A stretch of DNA of 23,795 nt from DAOUFU01 sp034429275 (GTDB lineage: Bacteria; Chloroflexota; Anaerolineae; Aggregatilineales; Aggregatilineaceae), in the NCBI GenBank assembly GCA_034429275.1, contig DAOUFU010000307.1, forward strand, positions 1 to 23,795. Reading direction: 5' to 3'. The position numbers and the translations under genes were made by a program. The notes under the pieces were generated by a model. That model worked only from the letters and a program-made list of their open reading frames with translations. It searched no databases and was not told the DNA's origin. This document shows, one piece after another, positions 14,680 to 21,542 of this stretch; position 1 is the first letter of the stretch, and each line of letters starts with the position of its first letter.

Positions 14680-17121
14680 GTGAACTATGGCTATTTCGAT
14701 GACGCACAGCGCGAATATGTGATCACCCGCCCCGATACACCGCTGCCCTGGATCAATTACCTGGGCTGCGAATCCTATTTTGGCCTGATCTCGAATACTG
14801 CCGGGGGCTATTCATTTTACCGCGACGCGCGGCTGCGCCGCCTGACTCGCTACCGGTACAACAATGTGCCGCTCGACACGGGCGGGCGTTACATTTACCT
14901 GCGCGATAATGCAAGCGGCGACTATTGGTCTCCCTCGTGGCAGCCGGTGCGCGGAGCGCTGGACGACTATACCTGCCGTCACGGGATGGGCTATACAGTG
15001 ATAGCAGGACGGCGGGCTGGCATTGCTGCACAGACCCGCTATTTTGTTCCGCTAGGGGAGACGCTCGAAGTATGGGATTTCAGCGTCACCAACGAACGCG
15101 ACAGCGCCGCCGATCTCTCGGTGTTCTCGCTGGTTGAATTCAACCTGTGGGATGCCTACGACGATATGACCAACTTCCAGCGCAATTTCAGCATCGGGCA
15201 GGTCGAGCTGGATGATGAGGTCATCTATCACAAGACGGAATACCGCGAGCGCCGCGATCATGTGGCGTATTTCGCGTGCTCAGCTCCGCTTGCCGGGTAC
15301 GATACGCAGCGCGAGGCCTTCCTCGGCGCTTACCGGGGATTCGATGCGCCCGTCGTGGTCGAACGCGGCGAATCTGCCAATTCCATCGCCTACGGGTGGT
15401 CGCCGATCGGTTCGCATCACGTAGTGCTGCGGGTGGAGCCAGGTGAGACGCGCCGGGTGATCTTTGTATTGGGCTATCATGAAAATCCGCGTGACCAGAA
15501 ATTCGACCCGCCCGACTCGCAAACTGTGAACAAGCGCACCGTCAAGCCGGTGATCGCGCGGTACCGCGATGCGCAGGTGGTGGATGCGGCCTTTGAATCG
15601 CTGCAGGCGTATTGGTCGAATCTGCTGGGCATTCTCCAGGTAGACACGCCGGATGAGCATACTAACCGGATGGTCAATATCTGGAATGCGTACCAATGTA
15701 TGGTCACGTTCAATATGTCGCGCTCGGCATCCTTCTACGAATCCGGTGTGGGGCGCGGCATGGGCTTTCGCGATTCAAGCCAGGACCTGCTGGGCTTTGT
15801 GCACATGGTGCCCGAACGCGCGCGTGAGCGCATTCTCGATATTGCCGCCACCCAGTTCCCCGATGGCGGCGCATATCACCAGTATCAGCCGCTGACCAAG
15901 CGAGGCAACGCCGCAGTGGGCAGCAAATTCAACGATGACCCTCACTGGCTGGTGCTGGGCACGGCAGCCTATATCAAGGAAACCGGCGATTGGGCGATTC
16001 TGAACGAGCCGGTGCAGTTCGATAACTTGCCCGGATCGGAGCAGCCGCTGTGGGAACATCTGCGGCGCAGCATCCAATATACGCTCGATCGGCTCGGTCC
16101 GCACGGGCTGCCGCTCATTGGCCGCGCCGACTGGAACGACTGCCTGAACCTCAACACCTTCTCCAGCGAGCCAGGGGAATCGTTCCAAACCGCCGATTCA
16201 ATGGATGGGAAAGTTGCCGAATCAGTCTTTATCGCCGGTCTGTTCGTGATCTCGGCGACAGAGATGGCCGGGATGGCGCGTCACCTGGGGCTGACCGATG
16301 AAAGCGATGGTTATCTCCACCTGGCGGAGCAGATGAGTGCGGTCGTGCACGAGCATGGCTGGGATGGCGAATGGTTCCTGCGGGCATATGATCACTACAG
16401 CGCCAGGGTCGGGTCGCGCGAGTGTGACGAGGGGAAGATTTTTATCGAGCCGCAGGGAATCTGCGTGATGGCGGGTATCGGACTGGACAATGGGCGCGCA
16501 CGCCAGGCACTCGACGCGGTCAAGACTCACCTCGCCACGCCTCATGGCATTGTGCTCCAGCAGCCAGCATATTCCCGCTACTACCTCAACCTGGGCGAGA
16601 TTTCATCCTATCCGCCGGGCTACAAAGAGAATGCGGGTATTTTTTGCCATAATAACCCCTGGATCATGATTGCTGAGGCGATGTTGGGCGACGGCGACCA
16701 GGCCTACGATTATTACCGGCGCATCAATCCTTCGGCGCGCGAAGCAATCAGCGACGTGCACCGCTGTGAGCCATACGTTTACGCGCAGATGATCGCAGGG
16801 AAAGATGCCCCCACTCATGGCGAGGCCAAGAATTCATGGCTGACCGGGACGGCAGCCTGGAATTTTGTCGCCATCACCCAATGGATCCTGGGCATCCGGC
16901 CCGATTTTGAGGGGCTGCGTGTTGCGCCGGTTATCCCGGAGACGTGGCAGGGATTCACTGCGCGTCGTGTGTTTCGTGGGGTGACCTATGCGATCACTGT
17001 CAGGCGCGAGGGGCCGGGTAACACCCTCAGCCTGACCGTCGATGGTCAGCCCATCGAAGGCAATGTGATTGCCCCAGTTGCCGGGCGTTCGACGGTCAGT
17101 GTGGAGGCAATCCTCCGGTAA
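14680..17121 (+). CDS. Cellobiose phosphorylase-like enzyme, glycoside hydrolase family 94
   Basis: GH94 enzymes cleave beta-linked disaccharides with phosphate; cellobiose phosphorylase yields alpha-glucose-1-phosphate and glucose in the cytoplasm. The 813-residue protein resembles the Cellulomonas (Cellvibrio) gilvus enzyme as I remember it: a YGYFDDAQREYVITRP start, RLTRYRYNN, YHKTEYRERRDH, the MSRSASFYESGVGRGMGFRD segment (346-365), HQYQPLTKRGN (400-410), and the catalytic stretch GRADWNDCLNLN with the general-acid Asp at about 487. No signal peptide is present. GTG 14680 is chosen over in-frame TTG 14659 and ATG 14671 because AAAGGA (14665-14670) is 9 nt upstream and the N-terminus then aligns with known family members. 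N,N'-diacetylchitobiose phosphorylase is the main alternative given the GH20 neighbour, but the cellobiose-type motifs fit better. Confidence 0.88.
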   Translation: MNYGYFDDAQREYVITRPDTPLPWINYLGCESYFGLISNTAGGYSFYRDARLRRLTRYRYNNVPLDTGGRYIYLRDNASGDYWSPSWQPVRGALDDYTCRHGMGYTVIAGRRAGIAAQTRYFVPLGETLEVWDFSVTNERDSAADLSVFSLVEFNLWDAYDDMTNFQRNFSIGQVELDDEVIYHKTEYRERRDHVAYFACSAPLAGYDTQREAFLGAYRGFDAPVVVERGESANSIAYGWSPIGSHHVVLRVEPGETRRVIFVLGYHENPRDQKFDPPDSQTVNKRTVKPVIARYRDAQVVDAAFESLQAYWSNLLGILQVDTPDEHTNRMVNIWNAYQCMVTFNMSRSASFYESGVGRGMGFRDSSQDLLGFVHMVPERARERILDIAATQFPDGGAYHQYQPLTKRGNAAVGSKFNDDPHWLVLGTAAYIKETGDWAILNEPVQFDNLPGSEQPLWEHLRRSIQYTLDRLGPHGLPLIGRADWNDCLNLNTFSSEPGESFQTADSMDGKVAESVFIAGLFVISATEMAGMARHLGLTDESDGYLHLAEQMSAVVHEHGWDGEWFLRAYDHYSARVGSRECDEGKIFIEPQGICVMAGIGLDNGRARQALDAVKTHLATPHGIVLQQPAYSRYYLNLGEISSYPPGYKENAGIFCHNNPWIMIAEAMLGDGDQAYDYYRRINPSAREAISDVHRCEPYVYAQMIAGKDAPTHGEAKNSWLTGTAAWNFVAITQWILGIRPDFEGLRVAPVIPETWQGFTARRVFRGVTYAITVRREGPGNTLSLTVDGQPIEGNVIAPVAGRSTVSVEAILR

Positions 17122-17154
17122 CACAACCGCACCTGCAAGAGCGATGAATTCCGT

Positions 17155-17190
17155 CAGCCCTCGCGTAATTCGAGGGCTGTTTGTGTTTCT
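17155..17190 (+). terminator. Rho-independent terminator after the GH94 gene
   Basis: The 9-bp perfect stem CAGCCCTCG / CGAGGGCTG (17155-17163 and 17171-17179) is followed by TTTGTGTTTCT. It makes GH94 a separate transcription unit from the ABC importer genes. Confidence 0.9.
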
Positions 17191-17193
17191 ATA

Positions 17194-17222
17194 TGTGCCT
17201 CGCGGCGCAACCGCTGTATAAT
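17194..17222 (+). promoter_or_regulatory. Candidate promoter of the sugar ABC importer operon
   Basis: A perfect TATAAT (17217-17222) lies 127 nt before the binding-protein start. The -35 is weak at 17-nt spacing (TGTGCC, 17194-17199). No AGCGCT operator is present here, so control may differ from that of the GH94 gene. Confidence 0.55.
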
Positions 17223-17348
17223 AGCAGTGACCGCGGTACAGAACGGTCCGATTCGCGTCGCCGGGCCGCCTTTTGGCACGAGATGGCGAAATGTCGACCT
17301 CTGCGCTGCAAGAGTTTGAATTTTGCAAAACTTTTTATGGAGGGATGA

Positions 17349-18662
17349 ATGGTAAAGTCTAAGCGCCTGATGTTGGTAGTGATGACTCTGGTGATCACCG
17401 CGATGTTGGCCGGCACGGTGAACGCCCAGGGTGGCGAGGAAGTCGTGATTGCGCCGCAGCCGTGCGATGCACCGGGCGATCTGACCATGTGGGTTTGGGA
17501 CGAGGTCTGGGCCGGGATCATCGGCAAGTCCATCGAAGTCTGGACAGCCGAGTACTGCCCCGGCGCGACGGTTGATATCCAGGTTCAACCCTGGGGCCAA
17601 TATTGGGACCTGCTGAAGACCAACGCGGCAAGCGGCGACCTGCCGGATGTCTTCAACATGTCGCAAGACCGGTTTTTCTTCTATGCCGATAATGATGCGG
17701 TGCTGGATCTGCAGCCCTGGTGGGATAAGTATGGTGTGGATACCACGATCTGGGGCAGCGGCCTGGTCGATCCCTATCGCTGGGGCGAGAATGGCGACCT
17801 GTATGCTGCTCCGGTCAACTGGGATACGGTTGCCGTCTATTACAATAAGGACATGTTCGATGCGGCAGGATTGGCCTATCCGACCGCAGACTGGACCTGG
17901 GATGACTTTGCGGCGGCTGCCGAAGCACTGACCAAGCCGGATGAGGACATTTACGGCGCGGCGGTCTACAGCGAGTACCAGGCGGGCTATCCCAACTGGA
18001 TCGCGGCCACCGGCGAGACTCCGATCGTGGATGCCGCCCGCACAGAATGCACCCTTGACAATCCCGGAAGCCTGGAAGCCCTGAACTTCCTCAAGGGGTT
18101 GTATGACAAGGGCTACATGCCGAGCGTCTCAGAAATGGGCGGAGCATCGGCAGATGACTCGTTCAATTTCTGGGCATCGGGTAAAGTGGCGATGGTGACC
18201 AACGGCTCGTGGAAGCTCTCGCAGGCGCTGAGCGAAGTCACGTTCAACTGGGACGTGGTGCAGCTCCCGAAGAATCCGACGACCGGGCGCAGCCGCTCGA
18301 TCCTGCACGCGGTGGGTTATGTCGCCTCGGCGCGCAGCGAACAACCCGATCTGGCCGCGAACCTGATCCTGTTCCTGGCCAGCGATGAGGGTCAGCGCTT
18401 CTTCGCCGAGGGCGGCAATGTGGCCCCGGCTAATCCGTCTCCTGCCATTCAGCAGTTGTGGATCGACTCGTTTGGCGATACCGATGTCAACATCCAGACC
18501 TTCGTAGATGCCACGATCGACTCGCAAGGTGTGACGGTGTTTGACGAAATCTGGGATGTGATGAACTCCGAGATGGTTGTGCAGATCTTCGACCTGGGTG
18601 TGAGTGTCGAAGATGCAGTGGCCTCGACCTGCGAAGCGATTGAGGCTCAACTGCCACAATAA
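17349..18662 (+). CDS. ABC sugar transporter, extracellular solute-binding protein
   Basis: This is a family-1 (MalE/UgpB-type) solute-binding protein that captures a sugar outside the membrane and delivers it to the two downstream permeases. The 437-residue precursor has an N-terminal signal peptide (basic KSKR, hydrophobic core about 7-22) ending ..GTVNA, with predicted cleavage after Ala26. There is no lipobox Cys, so lipid anchoring is not supported. The mature part carries typical features: DLTMWVWDEVW, the GDLPDVFNM segment, DLYAAPVNWDTVAVYYNKDMF, FWASGKVAMVTNGSW, and a C-terminal helical end. Tryptophans are abundant, as in sugar-binding pockets. GGAGGG (17339-17344) lies about 5 nt before the ATG. 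The likely ligand, a beta-linked disaccharide, is inferred from the GH94 and kinase neighbours. Confidence 0.92.
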   Translation: MVKSKRLMLVVMTLVITAMLAGTVNAQGGEEVVIAPQPCDAPGDLTMWVWDEVWAGIIGKSIEVWTAEYCPGATVDIQVQPWGQYWDLLKTNAASGDLPDVFNMSQDRFFFYADNDAVLDLQPWWDKYGVDTTIWGSGLVDPYRWGENGDLYAAPVNWDTVAVYYNKDMFDAAGLAYPTADWTWDDFAAAAEALTKPDEDIYGAAVYSEYQAGYPNWIAATGETPIVDAARTECTLDNPGSLEALNFLKGLYDKGYMPSVSEMGGASADDSFNFWASGKVAMVTNGSWKLSQALSEVTFNWDVVQLPKNPTTGRSRSILHAVGYVASARSEQPDLAANLILFLASDEGQRFFAEGGNVAPANPSPAIQQLWIDSFGDTDVNIQTFVDATIDSQGVTVFDEIWDVMNSEMVVQIFDLGVSVEDAVASTCEAIEAQLPQ

Positions 18663-18685
18663 TTGTTTGTTTGATCTGGCTTCCA

Positions 18686-18711
18686 GAGGAGCAGCCACCT
18701 GGCTGCTCCTC
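18686..18711 (+). other. Intercistronic hairpin between binding-protein and permease genes
   Basis: GAGGAGCAGCC (18686-18696) and GGCTGCTCCTC (18701-18711) form a perfect 11-bp stem with a 4-nt loop. There is no T-tract after it, so it fits an mRNA-stabilising or attenuating hairpin that raises binding-protein output over permease better than a full terminator. Confidence 0.7.
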
Positions 18712-18731
18712 ACCTTAATGCTGATTTGCTA

Positions 18732-19670
18732 ATGACTGCAACTCTCCTCCGTTTTTTGGGGCCAACACCACATTCACGTCGTCGCGCGCTCTGGGGCCTG
18801 GCGTTGATCGCGCCCAATACATTGGGCCTGTTCTTTTTCTTTGGCATCCCGGTCCTCATGGCTTTCACTACGTCGCTCAATGAATGGAATGGCATCAAGC
18901 CGATGGTATTTGTTGGCACGGCCAACTTTGAGCGGTTGGTGCAGGACGATAAATTCCACCAGGCGCTTACCAACACGCTGAAGCTGATCGGGCTGACTGT
19001 GCCGCTGGAAGTTATCCTGGCGCTGACGGTGGCTGTGTTACTCAACCAGCCCCTGCGTGGGCGCGCCATTCTGAGGACGGTTTACTTCCTGCCGGTGATT
19101 ACCTCGACGGTGGCGGCTTCGGTGGTGTGGACCAGCATCTTCCAGCCACGCTATGGCATTGTCAGCCAACTGCTGGAACCGGTCGGACTGGGTGAGACGA
19201 AATGGCTGGTTGAGCCGGGCCTGGTGCTGATCCCGATCGCGATTGTGGCGCTCTGCCAGCGCATCGGGTTTGATTTGGTGCTGTTACTGGCCGGGCTTCA
19301 GTCGATCCCGCACGAGTTGTATGAGGCGGCGCTGATCGATGGGGCGGACCGGTGGCGGCGCTTTCGCCATGTGACCCTGCCGATGCTATCGCCGACCACG
19401 TTTCTGGTGGTGGTGCTGGCGACGATCAGTGCGTTTCAGATCTTTGACCAGGTGTATATCATGACGCTGCGGACAGTGCCGGGCGGCGTTGGGGGAAGCG
19501 CGACTACGCTGACCTACTTCCTTTACCGGCGCGCCTTCTCCAATTCCGAATTTGGCTATGCCTCGGCAGTGGCGCTGGTGTTGTTCGCGATCATTCTGGG
19601 CGTTACATTGATCCAGTTGGTGGTCCAGCGCTATTGGGTGTATTACGAAGCGGAGACGGGCGAGTCATGA
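18732..19670 (+). CDS. Sugar ABC transporter permease, MalF/UgpA type
   Basis: One of two inner-membrane channel subunits of the sugar importer. The 312-residue protein has six predicted TM segments, the first at about 25-47 after a basic leader (PHSRRR). The EAA loop contacting the ATPase is complete: ELYEAALIDGADRWRRF with Gly204 and downstream HVTLP, residues about 195-217. The ATG at 18732 is chosen over the in-frame TTG at 18726; neither has a strong ribosome binding site. A five-codon mini-reading frame (ATG at 18718) ends at a TAA overlapping this ATG, which may couple translation. The intercistronic hairpin lies just upstream. The stop overlaps the next gene as ATGA. Confidence 0.92.
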   Translation: MTATLLRFLGPTPHSRRRALWGLALIAPNTLGLFFFFGIPVLMAFTTSLNEWNGIKPMVFVGTANFERLVQDDKFHQALTNTLKLIGLTVPLEVILALTVAVLLNQPLRGRAILRTVYFLPVITSTVAASVVWTSIFQPRYGIVSQLLEPVGLGETKWLVEPGLVLIPIAIVALCQRIGFDLVLLLAGLQSIPHELYEAALIDGADRWRRFRHVTLPMLSPTTFLVVVLATISAFQIFDQVYIMTLRTVPGGVGGSATTLTYFLYRRAFSNSEFGYASAVALVLFAIILGVTLIQLVVQRYWVYYEAETGES

Positions 19671-20530
19671 TTGCCTCACTGCAAAAACAACCGGCTCGGC
19701 GCGAACTGAACTGGCCCCTGATGGTTGTGTCCTATGCCGTGCTGCTCATCGGCGCTGCCGCGATGGTTTTGCCCTTCGTCTGGATGACTTCGACGGCGTG
19801 CAAGCCGGCGGTTGAGCTAAACAAAATACCCGTGCGTTGGGTGCCGGAAAACCCGGTCTGCGGAGAGAACCTGAACCTGCTCTACGAGACCTCACCGAAT
19901 TTCAACCGTTATATGCTCAATTCGGCCATCGTGACTCTTGGGCGGACATTGGGCCAGTTGATCACCTGCTCGCTGGCGGCTTATGGTTTCGCGCGGTTCA
20001 GGTTCCCAGGACGCAGCTTGATCTTCGCGTTATGTCTTGGTTTGCTGATGGTCCCGTTCCAGGCCATCCTGATCCCCGAATATATGCTGATCCGGGAGCT
20101 GGGGTGGATCAATTCCTTTCGGGCGCTGGTTATTCCCGGCACCTTCAGCGCGTTTGCGCTGTTTTTGCTGCGCCAGGCGTTTCTGCAGATTCCATTGGAA
20201 ATCGAGGAAGCGGCCACCATTGACGGTGCGAATCCGCTCCAGGTGTTGTGGTATGTCACACTGCCGCTGTCGATCCCTGCGCTGGCGGCCTTTGCCGTGA
20301 TCACCGTGCAGGCGGCCTGGAATGACTTCCTGTTCCCGCTCGTTGTGACCAATTCCGCCGATACGCGGGTGGTGACGATCGGGATCGCACTGCTGCAGGG
20401 TGAGCGCCGGACACCCTGGAACCTGTTGATGATGGGATCAACACTGGCGACGCTGCCCATGCTGATCCTGTTCCTGCTGCTCCAGCGCTATTTTGTGGCG
20501 GGCCTGGCGATGGGCGGCGTCAAACGTTGA
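19667..20530 (+). CDS. Sugar ABC transporter permease, MalG/UgpE type
   Basis: The second channel subunit of the importer, 287 residues with six predicted TM segments. The first is at about 17-40, followed by an extracytoplasmic loop with two Cys residues (TACKP and PVCGEN). The EAA motif is intact: EIEEAATIDGANPLQVLW with Gly187 and ..YVTLPLS, residues about 178-202. The C-terminus GLAMGGVKR resembles the usual MalG-type GAVKG ending. The ATG at 19667 overlaps the preceding stop (ATGA), a clear sign of translational coupling. No ATP-binding subunit follows, so the importer probably shares a MsmK/UgpC-type ATPase encoded elsewhere, as is common for this family. Confidence 0.93.
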   Translation: MIASLQKQPARRELNWPLMVVSYAVLLIGAAAMVLPFVWMTSTACKPAVELNKIPVRWVPENPVCGENLNLLYETSPNFNRYMLNSAIVTLGRTLGQLITCSLAAYGFARFRFPGRSLIFALCLGLLMVPFQAILIPEYMLIRELGWINSFRALVIPGTFSAFALFLLRQAFLQIPLEIEEAATIDGANPLQVLWYVTLPLSIPALAAFAVITVQAAWNDFLFPLVVTNSADTRVVTIGIALLQGERRTPWNLLMMGSTLATLPMLILFLLLQRYFVAGLAMGGVKR

Positions 20531-20544
20531 CGAGTTGAGCGCTT

Positions 20545-21480
20545 ATGAATGCACCTGAATATGACATCATTGTTCCCGGTGATTATTTTTACGATCTGAT
20601 CTATACCGGCCTGACCGAATTCCCTGTTTTGGGGCGCGAAATCTACAGCGAGGGCTTGATAGCCACTGGTGGCGCGATGTTCATCACAGCGGCATCGCTC
20701 CGACGGTTGGGCGTGCGAGTCGGGTGGGCGGGCTGTTTTGGTAGCGATTACTACAGTCGCTATGTTCGCGACATGGCTGCCGATGAGCAGATCGATCTGT
20801 CATTGATCAAAACTCTGGATCGCCCGTACCGGCGGGTGACGACATCGATCCCCTACCAGGGTGAGCGTGCGTTTATCACCTATACCGATCCCAAGCCGGA
20901 AGACCTGCACGCTCACTGGCTCACCGTCTTGCAGCAGCATACATTCTCGCATCTGCATCTTGGCTCGATGACTGCGATTGACGACCTGCTGCCCCTGGCT
21001 GAAGTCGCCCATGCGCGCGGGGCCACCATCTCGATGGACTGCCAGGATGTGCCGCACCTGGAGTCGGTATGCGCCTGGTGCGACGTGTTGGGGCTGGTGG
21101 ACGTGTTCATGCCCAATGCGCGCGAAGCCCTGATCGTGAGCGGAACCAGTGCACTGCAAAGCGCCCTGGAATGCCTGATGGATTGGACCAAAGTGATCGT
21201 GGTGAAAGACGGCTCCAATGGGGCGTGGATTGCAGCAGAAGGGCGCATCACGCATGTTCCGGCGATTCATGCCGGGCGAGTAGTGGATACAACCGGGGCC
21301 GGCGATTGTTTCAACGCGGGATTTTTGCTCGGTTACGTGATCGAACACGCGCCGCTTGAACGCTGCGCGCTGTATGGCAACATCTGCGGCGGCCTCTCGG
21401 TGACCGGCATCGGCGGGGCGACCGCAGCCCCGACCCGGTCAGAACTGGCGGACTGGTTAGCCCGGCTCCAAGTCTCGTAG
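20545..21480 (+). CDS. PfkB-family carbohydrate kinase
   Basis: A ribokinase-fold sugar kinase of 311 residues. It has the N-terminal sugar-site stretch GDYFYDLIY, the signature 1 region ATGGAMFITAASLRRLG with GCFGSDYYS at about 40-71, a VVKDGSNGAW strand, and the signature 2 loop DTTGAGDCFNAGF (248-260) with catalytic Asp254 and the anion hole. The substrate class cannot be told from these motifs. In context, free glucose released by the GH94 enzyme or a sugar brought in by the importer is plausible. The ATG at 20545 follows the permease stop by 14 nt without a strong Shine-Dalgarno, so translation may depend on coupling. It is the last gene before the terminator at 21503. Confidence 0.88.
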   Translation: MNAPEYDIIVPGDYFYDLIYTGLTEFPVLGREIYSEGLIATGGAMFITAASLRRLGVRVGWAGCFGSDYYSRYVRDMAADEQIDLSLIKTLDRPYRRVTTSIPYQGERAFITYTDPKPEDLHAHWLTVLQQHTFSHLHLGSMTAIDDLLPLAEVAHARGATISMDCQDVPHLESVCAWCDVLGLVDVFMPNAREALIVSGTSALQSALECLMDWTKVIVVKDGSNGAWIAAEGRITHVPAIHAGRVVDTTGAGDCFNAGFLLGYVIEHAPLERCALYGNICGGLSVTGIGGATAAPTRSELADWLARLQVS

Positions 21481-21502
21481 GTCATTGTTCCAAAATGGAT
21501 AG

Positions 21503-21533
21503 TCAGGGGCCGGGCGCGGCCCCTGATTCTTTC
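21503..21533. terminator. Rho-independent terminator between convergent kinase and WD40 genes
   Basis: The 10-bp perfect stem TCAGGGGCCG / CGGCCCCTGA (21503-21512 and 21517-21526) has a GGCG loop and is followed on the plus strand by TTCTTTCT. On the minus strand it is followed by a less regular stretch containing TTTT (about 21495-21492), so it may work in both directions. Confidence 0.85.
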
Positions 21534-21542
21534 TGGCGGTGA

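Noticed and set aside
20538..20543. AGCGCT core just before the PfkB kinase start, considered as a third LacI-type operator
   Set aside because: The flanks lack the TTGNN/NNCAA framework and there is no promoter there; this six-base word also occurs by chance inside genes.
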